Positions 29,277-36,632 of a stretch of DNA of 36,632 nucleotides are shown here, one piece after another. The DNA comes from a virus. The translations under genes and the position numbers were made by a program. Location: IMG/VR virus record IMGVR_UViG_3300020213_001060, positions 1 through 36,632 of that record. One strand, 5' to 3'. The notes beneath the pieces were generated by a model that saw nothing but the letters and a program-made list of their open reading frames with translations, did no database searches and was not told where the DNA came from. Numbering within the stretch: position 1 is the first letter of the stretch; each line of letters opens with the position of its first letter.

Positions 29277-31802
29277 ATGGCACACTATACTTGCAGAGAT
29301 TATAACGCTACTTCAACAGGCACTTCTAGCACAGCTAGAACATACATATCGTCATATTTATTAGTTCTATTTTTACGTAGAATTTTGGGGTACACTTACG
29401 TCGGTGACACCAACTATCCAATCAATAATTTCGGTTCATTACTAATCGCCTCTGGAGATACCACTCCTACAGCTTCCGCTCCAACTTTCCCAGGTGGCAA
29501 TAGAGTGGGTATAGCTAATAATGGCGCTAATATTGAGGTACAAATACCACTTAATATTAAAACTGTAACTTCATTTGATATTGGTAGAACATTAGTTATT
29601 AAAAGTACTAGATATCCTACAAGGAATTCTGGCATTTTTGGTATCACTTCAATTCAACAAGGAAATACAACAACTATTACAGGTGGATCAAATAACGTAT
29701 CGCTTCCACAAGGAACAATTTACGTTAACTCTGTATCAGGATTTCCAACAAGCGGAAGTTTTTTTGTGGGGGCAAGCACCACTGTTGCATCTACATCAAA
29801 TGCTGTTACTTTTGGTACTACTACTACGACCGCGTCTGCCTCTAATGGTGTTGCACTTCCAAATGGAAATGTTAACGTAGCCTCTACTGTTGGTTTTCCA
29901 ACAAGCGGAACTATTTCAGTTGTGACTAGTGCTGGAACACAAACAGTCACTTATACTGGAACTAATGCAACCCAATTTACAGGTTGTACGGGTGGTACTG
30001 GTACAATGACTACTGGAAATCTTGTATCATTACCAGCATCCATAACTATTAACGTAATTTCTACAACAGGATTTCCAACTACTGGAACCTTTTTATTAAG
30101 TACATCTGCTGGAACTTCAACAATAACTTATACTGGAATAACTGGAACTAGCTTTACTGGTTGTACGGGCGGCACGGGCACAACATTTACGGGAGGAACA
30201 GTTCTTATTGGTAATGGTTTTCAAACAATTACATATGGCACCGTTACTAATGCTAATACTACTATTGCGTCTGGCTCTAACGGCCAATCCTTGCCCCAAG
30301 CAACCATTAACGTCGCTTCAACAACGGGATTTCTTGCTAGCGGTGTTATCACGGTAACTACTGGAGCTGGTTTACAAACAGTTACTTATTCAGGAACTAC
30401 TGGAACAAGTTTCACAGGATGTACTGGTGGAACTGGAGCCATGACTACAGGCGGAGCTGTTACGCAACAAGCATTTACTAGCGCAACTGGTGGTACTGGA
30501 ACTTTAGTAACTGGTCAATCTATCACCAATCAAAATAAGTATGTTATTGATTATCGTGGAAACGGTGATGCAGCTATTGTAGAAGCTAACGATACCGTTA
30601 TGTGGTGGTTATACGAGAGAGATTCAAGCGCTCCACAAAATGGGGCTGGCAACGGAACTAGCGGCTATAATAGCGTAGGATCCTCAGTTACTCCGCGAAT
30701 CATTCTTCAAAGTCCACATGCTTTGGCATGGCAGGTTAGAGTTTGTAACGAATCAACTGCTGATAGTGCTCGTAACATTTTTAACGGTGCTGGCGCTCCA
30801 ATAAGTGCGGCCCCCGGTTTTGGTGGAAATGGTGTTGGCGACTTCCCAATTGGAGGAGATTCTTTACATAATTTAAATTTCTTTAATCTCACTGGTAATG
30901 TAGCAAATCAAGACTATTCTGGTGGTAATGGATTTGGTGACGATGCAGGTAATTCTGGTCAAGTAATGAGATATACGCTTATTGGCGATGATACTGGACA
31001 ATCCGTTACTATGATTATGAGAAGAGCCTCAAATCTTACAAGTCCACGCTCTTTTCTTGTAACATTTGGTTTGCCAGATAATGAGCCGGTGCCACTACCA
31101 ATAAAACCAATAAGAAGACTATATGTATTAGGTAATACTCGTGGAGATGTTGGTAACGGCACTGGAAATGATGTTTCTCTGCAAGTAGGCTACACTAACG
31201 GCATTTCACCAATACAAGGAATAACATTTCATGAATCTCCTATTTCTTGTCATCCATCCATGTTGGCATATGTAACCAGTAATAATCAAGGAGCGGGACC
31301 AATGTACGATGCCAACGGCGGTGATTGTCCATTTACCTCATCCACAGAGTTATTACCAGTAGACCTAACTGCTGGAACTGTTTACTCGTGGAACGGCGGT
31401 ACTCCAGTACAAGCACTTGCTTTCTATCCAAAAGTTTTGGGGCAGCTTCCAATTATTAAAGTAGGAAGAGGAAATTTTGCAGAATATACTTTAACAACAG
31501 ATAATTCAACTTGGTCGGTTCAAACTACATCAGGAAACGGTATTTCACCAATTCAGATAACAACTACGGCTGCAAACACATTAATAACTGGTCAATCAGT
31601 AGCAATTCATAGCGTTGGCGGAAACACTAATGCGAATGGAACGTTTATTATAACCGTTATAAATAGCACTAATTTTACATTAAATGGTACAACTGGTAAT
31701 GGTGCTTTTACTTCTGGAGGAACGGTATTACGCGGTGGACAATGGCAGCATTTAAGAAGAGGAATCTACATACCGTGGAATGGTCCAGCGGTTGTTCCAT
31801 AA
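29277..31802 (+). CDS. Appendage protein family B, copy 2 (841 aa, module-expanded)
   Basis: The family B scaffold is intact (CRDYNATS, RRILGYTYVGDTNYPIN, IGRTLVIKSTRYPTRNSGIF, YVIDYRGNGD, VEANDTVMWWLYE, PRIILQSPHALAWQVRVCNES, LIGDDTGQSVTMIMRRA, PFTSSTELLPVDL, QHLRRGIYIPWNGP). The protein is 354 residues longer than copy 1. The excess is mainly a tandem block of VAST-type modules (29662-30528), placed between SGIFGITSIQ and KYVIDY, and one FCCH-like module (31510-31731) placed before the closing GGQWQHLRRG. Smaller differences are spread over the scaffold. No DGY is seen. AAGG precedes the ATG. Confidence 0.82.
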   Translation: MAHYTCRDYNATSTGTSSTARTYISSYLLVLFLRRILGYTYVGDTNYPINNFGSLLIASGDTTPTASAPTFPGGNRVGIANNGANIEVQIPLNIKTVTSFDIGRTLVIKSTRYPTRNSGIFGITSIQQGNTTTITGGSNNVSLPQGTIYVNSVSGFPTSGSFFVGASTTVASTSNAVTFGTTTTTASASNGVALPNGNVNVASTVGFPTSGTISVVTSAGTQTVTYTGTNATQFTGCTGGTGTMTTGNLVSLPASITINVISTTGFPTTGTFLLSTSAGTSTITYTGITGTSFTGCTGGTGTTFTGGTVLIGNGFQTITYGTVTNANTTIASGSNGQSLPQATINVASTTGFLASGVITVTTGAGLQTVTYSGTTGTSFTGCTGGTGAMTTGGAVTQQAFTSATGGTGTLVTGQSITNQNKYVIDYRGNGDAAIVEANDTVMWWLYERDSSAPQNGAGNGTSGYNSVGSSVTPRIILQSPHALAWQVRVCNESTADSARNIFNGAGAPISAAPGFGGNGVGDFPIGGDSLHNLNFFNLTGNVANQDYSGGNGFGDDAGNSGQVMRYTLIGDDTGQSVTMIMRRASNLTSPRSFLVTFGLPDNEPVPLPIKPIRRLYVLGNTRGDVGNGTGNDVSLQVGYTNGISPIQGITFHESPISCHPSMLAYVTSNNQGAGPMYDANGGDCPFTSSTELLPVDLTAGTVYSWNGGTPVQALAFYPKVLGQLPIIKVGRGNFAEYTLTTDNSTWSVQTTSGNGISPIQITTTAANTLITGQSVAIHSVGGNTNANGTFIITVINSTNFTLNGTTGNGAFTSGGTVLRGGQWQHLRRGIYIPWNGPAVVP
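29662..30528 (+). repeat. Tandem VAST-type modules (about four units)
   Basis: Successive units carry YVNSVSGFPTSG, VNVASTVGFPTSG, INVISTTGFPTTG and INVASTTGFLASG. Three of the four are followed by TxTYxGTxxTxFTGCTGGTG or close variants. The first unit lacks the second half, and a partial half-unit ends the block. Codons differ between units, so the expansion is not very recent. Confidence 0.8.
31510..31731 (+). repeat. FCCH-like beta module near the C-terminus of family B copy 2
   Basis: It codes for SPIQITTTAANTLITGQSVAI, GGNTNANGTFIITVINSTNF and TGNGAFTSGGTV. It separates NFAEYTLTTDNSTWS from GGQWQHLRRG. Copy 1 runs from NFGDFSPTTDFAR into SYQHLRRG without it. Confidence 0.78.
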
Positions 31803-31811
31803 TAGGAAATC

Positions 31812-32387
31812 ATGGCAATAGCACAAACTTCAAACATACTATTATCATTTTCCGATGGATTTAGCTTACCTAGTACTGGTGATCATTGGGATGGCTATGC
31901 GGGCACTACTCCTATACAGTTTACAGATGGAGTGTTCCAAGGCTATATGCTAGATTGGGGATCTTACGATAATCAAAACGTAAACTCACCATTTTTTAAT
32001 CAACCATATGCTGGATACAACTCAAATTGGGGCGGCGTCACTTCTGATAACATGGTAGATTCATTTAAGAATGAATTATATACTGGATACAATACCAATT
32101 GGGGAAAGTACGAACAACCAATTGAAGAATCTTTATTTGATATAGATATTAATTCTGTTATTGATCACCCTAAAGATCAAACTATTTATTATAAACTAAA
32201 GGGATGGAACCCTTTAACATCTTCATGGGAAGCTTGGGTTATTTCGGAAAATATTACTGGCCGTCCAGAATTATTTGATCCAGTACCTGGTCGTCATCCA
32301 GCTAATGTAGAGCGAGATGTCTTCAAAACACCGCCAAGTGGAAATAATTTAGTTAATATAGTTATAGTATCACGTTGGATAGAATAA
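31812..32387 (+). CDS. Short appendage protein with tandem GYNxNWG repeats and YYK module (family C)
   Basis: This 191-aa protein has an N-terminal part with repeated units around DWGSYDNQN, AGYNSNWGGVTSDN and TGYNTNWGKYEQ, rich in Asn, Trp and Tyr. From about residue 120 it has a module like those ending the proteins at 22062, 23010 and 35949: IYYKLKGWNPLTSSWEAWV, a Pro-rich loop, PPSGNNLVNIVIVSRWIE. The same module occurs as a C-terminal domain in LamG fibres, so this protein probably assembles at the same site. One DGY is present (WDGYAGTT). AGGAA precedes the ATG. It lies between A-B pair 2 and pair 3. Confidence 0.72.
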   Translation: MAIAQTSNILLSFSDGFSLPSTGDHWDGYAGTTPIQFTDGVFQGYMLDWGSYDNQNVNSPFFNQPYAGYNSNWGGVTSDNMVDSFKNELYTGYNTNWGKYEQPIEESLFDIDINSVIDHPKDQTIYYKLKGWNPLTSSWEAWVISENITGRPELFDPVPGRHPANVERDVFKTPPSGNNLVNIVIVSRWIE

Positions 32388-32396
32388 GGAACTTTC

Positions 32397-33677
32397 ATGG
32401 CTAGAAAATATCTAAGAGGATTACAATACACTACATCGACTAACGGTCGTGATATTCCTATTTTCATGAGAATTTGCTATGAATTTTGGGGATATTGTGT
32501 TAATGGAACTTCTTCATTAACTACTCCAGGTGGTATGCCAACCACTCCAACCAGCGCGCCTGCTGGTTTTTTTGAAGGGGCATCAGTTTTAGCTACGGGA
32601 AATGATGGCGTTACTTCTGATTTGGGAATTAATTTTGTCTCTTTGTCAGGCAATTTCAGTACATCTATGATTGGTAAACATATTACTATCTGGTCTCATA
32701 CTGATACAGATAGTACTGATAATTCTATTTACAGAATTATCAATGTTTTAGGCGCCACTCAAATGATTATTGCTCCATTTAGTGGCGGCACTAGAGATAT
32801 TACTACTCTTAAAAATAACTTAACATCTCGCTCTGCTCTTAATTATAGAATTATTGATGTAATAGCAGCATCTCAATTAGGTATCGCTAGCGGAAATTAT
32901 TGGGTTGGAACTCTATCGGGAGCATCAACCATTAATGTTGGGCAAGCCAATAGTCAATTTCAAATGTTATTAAGAGGCTCTTCTACTCCATTTGGACAAT
33001 TTGGTATGGTAGGATCTCCTGCTGGCACATGGACAGGTTCAGCTTTTACCGGAACAACTTTAACAGAACGAACCCCTACTAGCTCAAATTTTACAGGAAC
33101 TACATCTAATGTTATCGGAAACATAACATTGATCGCAGATAAAGATTTCTTCATAGGTCATATTAGAACTCCTAATACAAATAATGCTGGGCTGTATTTT
33201 TATAATATTATACCAAAAAGAATATATACACAAGCACAAGATACTAACCCGCTAACTATAATGGTGGCTGGTAATAACCTTCTTGCATCTGTAGCCACTG
33301 ACTCTCATACTAATAATTTTGCTATGGTAGGTTTTGATGGAACTACAAGAACCTGCCAATTAATGACAAAGAATTTAGTAGGTGATGGTGTTACGGGCAC
33401 AGCATTCACAGTAGGCCCTAACTTAACTAATCTCCTCGCCGCAACATCAAGATTAGGTAAAGTATTTTACTCAGAAGCTATTATTTCCACCATCTCTGCG
33501 GCAGGCCAATATTCTTTAGCAAGAGCAAAATTAAGACCTATTGCGTTTACGAGTAACATCTTCCCCGCCTTCCATTTGATAGGTGATAATGGGGAATTTA
33601 TACACGTAGGAAACGGCGTATTATGGCCATGGGATGGCTCAGTTCTACCATATAGTCTTCTACCTTTAGGCACCTAA
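32397..33677 (+). CDS. Appendage protein family A, copy 3 (426 aa, no inserted modules)
   Basis: This is the shortest family A member. Its blocks are YLRGLQYTTS, CYEFWGYCVNGTSS, MIGKHITIWSH, NSIYRIINVLGATQMII, YRIIDVIAAS, INVGQANSQFQM, LIADKDFFIGHIRT, PKRIYTQAQDTNPLTIM and DNGEFIHVGNGVLWPWDGSVLPY. It has neither the VAST-type insert of copy 2 nor the FCCH-like insert of copy 1, so it marks the basic scaffold. No DGY is present. AAGGAA precedes the ATG. Its stop shares a base with the B-copy 3 start (TAATG at 33675-33679), so A and B partners are translationally coupled here. Confidence 0.8.
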   Translation: MARKYLRGLQYTTSTNGRDIPIFMRICYEFWGYCVNGTSSLTTPGGMPTTPTSAPAGFFEGASVLATGNDGVTSDLGINFVSLSGNFSTSMIGKHITIWSHTDTDSTDNSIYRIINVLGATQMIIAPFSGGTRDITTLKNNLTSRSALNYRIIDVIAASQLGIASGNYWVGTLSGASTINVGQANSQFQMLLRGSSTPFGQFGMVGSPAGTWTGSAFTGTTLTERTPTSSNFTGTTSNVIGNITLIADKDFFIGHIRTPNTNNAGLYFYNIIPKRIYTQAQDTNPLTIMVAGNNLLASVATDSHTNNFAMVGFDGTTRTCQLMTKNLVGDGVTGTAFTVGPNLTNLLAATSRLGKVFYSEAIISTISAAGQYSLARAKLRPIAFTSNIFPAFHLIGDNGEFIHVGNGVLWPWDGSVLPYSLLPLGT

Positions 33678-35941
33678 TGACAATTTTTATCTCAAGAGAT
33701 TATAATCCAACTACTTCAGGTTACGTTAGTCAACCTTTTGGAGGCTCTTTTAGCACAAATAATACTGGTAGGTTTTATGTTGGATTTATGTATCAACTAA
33801 CTCTTTTTCTACAAAAAGTTTTAGGATACACTGTTGTTGGTCAAACTTCCTGGAACATGGATAACAATAACATTAAATCTCTTGTTGTTACCGCTGCCAC
33901 CAATACTACGCCAATTACAATTACTACTGCTTCTGCTCATGGATTATCAGATGGTTACGTAGTTAACATTACGGGCGGAACTGGTAATAGCGCTGTCAAT
34001 GGAACTTGGAAAGTAACTGTTTTAAATTCAACTCAAGCAACACTATATGGTACTTTTGGTAATGGCACTTATACGGCTAGCACCGCAACAATGACTACCG
34101 GATTTCTGTATGCTTCAGGTATGGTAACCGATGGTTATGGAGCTGGCCTTAATTTTGGAGCGGGATCATTTTTTGATGTCTCTATCCCTATTACTCAAAG
34201 AAAAGTGGTCGTTGGCGATGTTGGTAAAATATTGGTTTTGAAAAGTAATTCTTTCCCAACTAAAAATACCGGACTCTTTAAGATTTCTGCTCGTAATACG
34301 GGCAATACAACTACAATTGCGGCGGCTTCAAATGGCGCCACCCTACCACAAGCTACTATCAACGTAGCCTCTACGGCTGGATTCCCCGCCAGCGGGACTA
34401 TTTTTGTTACTACAGCTACTAACACTTCTACAGTTACTTATACGGGAACAACTGGAACTACTTTTACAGGATGTTCAGGTGGTACCGGGACTATGGCAAC
34501 TGGTGGTGAGGTAGCTAATCTTAATAGATACATTATTGATTATAGATCAACCGAAACTCCCCCTGTTGAAGCTACTAATTCTATTGATTGGTGGCTATAT
34601 GAAACAGAAGTAATTGCTGCTGGTTATTTATCCAAATTTTATGGCGGTAACTGGGGGGTCGGCGGATCGACTAACACAACTCCGATCGTAATTCAGGGGG
34701 ACAATAACTTCCCTCATACATGGATAACTGGACAAAAGGTTGTTGTCAGTGGAACTGGTAATGTAAATGCCAACGGAACTTGGACTATTACGCAGGCAAC
34801 CGATAGTACTCGCTTTTCTTTAAATGGTTCTGTTGCTGGTGGTGCATTTGGTTCAGGTGGCACACTATCTCTTTTTGGATATACTGGCGGTCCGGACACA
34901 GCTAATAGCAGAATCATTTTACAAAGCCCTCATAGCTCTGCATGGCAAGTAAGAATATGTGCCGAGCCAATGGGCGCCAATTTACCTTGCGTATCTATTG
35001 CTGTTGGTTATGGCGGAAATTCGGCGGGAGATTTTCCGGCTGGCGCAACCAGTACCCATGTAGTAGAATTCATGGATATTAATTCTGCCTCAAATACATC
35101 ACTTGCTAACACAGTGCCAGGCGGCGGACATGTTACTCTTGTTTCTCGCATGTCAATGGTGGGAGATGGGTACGGCCAATATGTTGCTGCTTTTATGAGA
35201 GAAACAGGTGGCAATAATGGGATGTTGGTTTTCGGGATATCTGATAATGAGCCGGCTCCTTTACCAGATAATCCAAGCAGAATATTCTGTTATGGCGGAG
35301 CGCCTACAACAGATTTCGGCACTATTAGATTAAGAATGGGCGCGGCCACTAATGTTGGCGTTACTATAGGCACTAATACTCCTGAATTTTGTGCACTAAC
35401 AAGTTGGGCGAATCTAGATGGCACCTCAGCAACCAATCCTATGTTATCTGCTAATGCTGGTGACTCTCCATTTACTAGCACTACTGAAATTTTACCAATA
35501 GAAGTGTGGAGGGCAACAACTGCTGATGTTACTTTAACTACAGCAATTATCTCTCCTTTTAGTTACAACCCTGGATTTATGGGAACAGCTCCAGCATTAA
35601 GAAATGGTAGAACTAATTTTGGTGATTTTAGTTTGACATCAGATGAAGTTACCTCTCGCGCTATCTCTGCCGCCACCAATGCTTCTCCTATCCAAATTAC
35701 TGCGGCAGCTAATGCTCTAACAACTGGTCAAACTGTAACCATATCTGGAGTTTTAGGCAATACCGCTGCTAATGGTACTTGGATAGTTACTGTATTAAAT
35801 AGTACCCAATTTACATTAAATAACTCTGTAGGTAATGGAACATACACAAGTGGTGGCACAGCAACCGGATGTGCTCGTTGGCTTCATTTACAAAATGGAA
35901 TATATTTACAATGGAATGGACCTAGTGGATTAACCCCATAA
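33677..35941 (+). CDS. Appendage protein family B, copy 3 (754 aa, four inserted modules)
   Basis: The family B scaffold is present (SRDYNPTT, VVGQTSWNMDN, VGKILVLKSNSFPTKNTGLF, YIIDYRSTETPPVEATNSIDWWLYE, SRIILQSPHSSAWQVRICAEP, SMVGDGYGQYVAAFMRE, DNEPAPLPD, PFTSTTEILPIEV, LRNGRTNFGDFS, LHLQNGIYLQWNGP). Compared with copy 1 it carries an FCCH-like module at 33874-34100, a VAST-type module at 34294-34519, a second FCCH-like module at 34653-34870 and a third at 35650-35868. Three DGY triplets are present. The coupled TAATG start is firm. Beta-rich, probably surface-exposed; role inferred as fibre or appendage. Confidence 0.82.
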   Translation: MTIFISRDYNPTTSGYVSQPFGGSFSTNNTGRFYVGFMYQLTLFLQKVLGYTVVGQTSWNMDNNNIKSLVVTAATNTTPITITTASAHGLSDGYVVNITGGTGNSAVNGTWKVTVLNSTQATLYGTFGNGTYTASTATMTTGFLYASGMVTDGYGAGLNFGAGSFFDVSIPITQRKVVVGDVGKILVLKSNSFPTKNTGLFKISARNTGNTTTIAAASNGATLPQATINVASTAGFPASGTIFVTTATNTSTVTYTGTTGTTFTGCSGGTGTMATGGEVANLNRYIIDYRSTETPPVEATNSIDWWLYETEVIAAGYLSKFYGGNWGVGGSTNTTPIVIQGDNNFPHTWITGQKVVVSGTGNVNANGTWTITQATDSTRFSLNGSVAGGAFGSGGTLSLFGYTGGPDTANSRIILQSPHSSAWQVRICAEPMGANLPCVSIAVGYGGNSAGDFPAGATSTHVVEFMDINSASNTSLANTVPGGGHVTLVSRMSMVGDGYGQYVAAFMRETGGNNGMLVFGISDNEPAPLPDNPSRIFCYGGAPTTDFGTIRLRMGAATNVGVTIGTNTPEFCALTSWANLDGTSATNPMLSANAGDSPFTSTTEILPIEVWRATTADVTLTTAIISPFSYNPGFMGTAPALRNGRTNFGDFSLTSDEVTSRAISAATNASPIQITAAANALTTGQTVTISGVLGNTAANGTWIVTVLNSTQFTLNNSVGNGTYTSGGTATGCARWLHLQNGIYLQWNGPSGLTP
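33874..34100 (+). repeat. FCCH-like beta module 1 in family B copy 3
   Basis: It codes for TPITITTASAHGLSDGYVVNI, GNSAVNGTWKVTVLNSTQ and GNGTYTAST. It lies between NMDNNNIKSL and the scaffold that resumes at GLNFGAGSFFDVSIP. Confidence 0.72.
34294..34519 (+). repeat. VAST-type beta module in family B copy 3
   Basis: It codes for ATINVASTAGFPASGTIFV, STVTYTGTTGTTFTGCSGG and TGTMATGGEV, between GLFKISARN and YIIDYR. This is the same scaffold site that holds the tandem block in copy 2. Confidence 0.78.
34653..34870 (+). repeat. FCCH-like beta module 2 in family B copy 3
   Basis: It codes for TPIVIQGDNNFPHTWITGQK, GNVNANGTWTITQATDST and AGGAFGSGGTL, between WWLYE...YLSKF and SRIILQSPH. Copies 1 and 2 have only a short loop there. 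Confidence 0.72.
35650..35868 (+). repeat. FCCH-like beta module 3 in family B copy 3
   Basis: It codes for SPIQITAAANALTTGQTVTI, LGNTAANGTWIVTVLNSTQF and GNGTYTSGGTA. It sits at the same C-terminal site as the module in copy 2. Confidence 0.78.
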
Positions 35942-35948
35942 GGATAAT

Positions 35949-36263
35949 ATGGCTTTAATAACTGAACAAAATATATTGAATTTAGTATACGCTGCCGGAT
36001 ATACAGGACAAAGTACCGGCTCACTTGGTAGTCAAGATCTAACTTCATCAATTGGAAGTGGGCAAACATCTGTTTTAGGCGGCCTTTTTAATTCTAACGC
36101 CAACATAACTACAGGATTTAATACCTATTACAAAATGCAAGGTTGGAATCCTTTTACTCAAATATATGAGGATTGGCACTCTATGGGTACACCATTATTA
36201 GATCCGCCAAGCGGAAACGCCTTAGAAAACATAGGTATCATCGGCACCTGGAAGGACCGTTAA
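35949..36263 (+). CDS. Short appendage protein with YYK module (family C)
   Basis: This 104-aa protein has a Ser/Gly-rich N-terminus without known motifs, followed by TYYKMQGWNPFTQIYEDW and PPSGNALENIGIIGTWKDR. These match the C-terminal module of the protein at 31812 and, more distantly, of the LamG proteins at 22062 and 23010. AAGGA precedes the ATG. It is the last plus-strand gene; its stop abuts the stop of the convergent M23 peptidase with no terminator visible between them. It probably forms an appendage part with A-B pair 3. Confidence 0.72.
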   Translation: MALITEQNILNLVYAAGYTGQSTGSLGSQDLTSSIGSGQTSVLGGLFNSNANITTGFNTYYKMQGWNPFTQIYEDWHSMGTPLLDPPSGNALENIGIIGTWKDR

Positions 36264-36632
36264 TCAGCCTGAGGTTAACTTATAAAATTGGTGTGCAATC
36301 TTTAGGAGCTGGTCGACGTCAGATGTAAATGCAACACGACTACGGCCCTTTTGAACGTGCTCTGACATATTGAAGGCGGCGGCCTCTTGTCTAGCCTTTT
36401 CAGACCAAAGACCATTTTTCTTTTCATCTTCAGATAGATTAGTATATTTAGGAACAGTAAAATATCTAGCAGGATCTTGTAATTGATTGTCTTTCCAAAC
36501 TTGAAAATGACAATGAGGGACGGTACCCTTAGCATTACCAGTTTCTCCTACAGTACCAAGTACGGTATCATAATCTACCTTATCGCCCTTTTGTACTTTG
36601 ACAGTAGAGCAATGAGCATAATAGGTTCTAAC
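36264..36632 (-). CDS. M23 (LytM-type) peptidase, C-terminal part; runs off the window
   Basis: The minus-strand frame ending at TGA (36266-36264) is open to the window edge (122 codons) and lacks its start here. It reads YYAHCSTVKVQKGDKVDYD, LGTVGETGNAKGTVPHCHFQVW and QDPARYF. This is the M23 core YxHxS...V..GxxV..GxxIGxxGxTG...PHxHF, with the HxH pair (HCH) that binds zinc. M23 enzymes cut peptidoglycan cross-bridges, so this is a virion or lysis endopeptidase. About 60 residues follow the domain, ending in LLKIAHQFYKLTSG, close to the N-terminal tags of the proteins at 593 and 3659. The upstream Zn ligands (HxxxD) would lie outside the window. Confidence 0.85.
   Translation of the reverse strand, partial: VRTYYAHCSTVKVQKGDKVDYDTVLGTVGETGNAKGTVPHCHFQVWKDNQLQDPARYFTVPKYTNLSEDEKKNGLWSEKARQEAAAFNMSEHVQKGRSRVAFTSDVDQLLKIAHQFYKLTSG

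Noticed and set aside
36302-36535. A 77-aa minus-strand frame with an ATG near the right end
   Set aside because: The neighbouring frame encodes the M23 peptidase core with its HxH motif and is open to the window edge. The 77-aa frame is a shadow.
1-36632. tRNA or rRNA genes
   Set aside because: Intergenic gaps are short and I saw no cloverleaf-like sequence or conserved T-arm; none is reported.

Overview
The window looks like part of a large tailed-phage genome (roughly 40% G+C by eye). Genes are tightly packed, with ATGA and TAATG stop/start overlaps and strong AGGA/GGAG-type ribosome binding sites. It carries nucleotide-metabolism genes, a phage-borne translation initiation factor and a very long block of repetitive tail-fibre and appendage genes. 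Capsid, terminase and polymerase genes are not in the window, so the virus is inferred from the fibre block and the metabolic set. A lipoprotein with a type II signal peptide suggests a Gram-negative host, but the host cannot be named.

Layout. (1) 1-4818, mostly minus strand: two paralogous Cys-rich proteins (1-612, 1798-2475), a degenerate protein-kinase-fold protein, a formylglycine-generating-enzyme-like lipoprotein, a peptidoglycan-binding-like protein and a small DGY-rich protein. One plus-strand orphan lies at 1295-1801, and a minus-strand terminator lies at 3521-3556. (2) 4878-8649, plus strand: dUTPase, HD phosphohydrolase, a Lys/Pro-rich small protein, a SET-domain protein, a DEDDh exonuclease, an unknown protein and IF-1. 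(3) 8646-9434, minus strand: a conserved protein of unknown function. (4) 9599-12298, plus strand, behind a good sigma70-like promoter: IMPDH/GMP reductase, two small membrane proteins, two unknowns and ThyX. (5) 12299-19979, minus strand: a 1370-aa repeat-rich fibre protein, a 911-aa fibre with a YadA-like head, and two small partners. (6) 20068-36263, plus strand: twelve fibre/appendage genes, with LamG proteins first and then three paralogous 'A-B' gene pairs with short 'C' proteins between or after them. (7) 36264-36632, minus strand: the C-terminal part of an M23 peptidase that runs off the window.

How the genes work together. dUTPase (dUTP to dUMP), ThyX (dUMP to dTMP), an HD nucleotidase-type enzyme and an IMPDH/GMP reductase together would reshape the nucleotide pool. 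IF-1 and the SET protein could redirect host translation or modify host proteins. The fibre block appears to be an adhesion apparatus built from interchangeable beta-rich modules.

Most notable observations. Two small beta modules are inserted in frame at different loops of paralogous fibre proteins while the surrounding scaffold stays alignable. The tripeptide Asp-Gly-Tyr occurs about 32 times, almost only in putative virion proteins, and with varied codons. A short amphipathic tag (LLKxAxxFYxL-like) sits at the N-terminus of two unrelated proteins and at the C-terminus of the M23 peptidase. One LamG fibre gene is split by a one-base frameshift.
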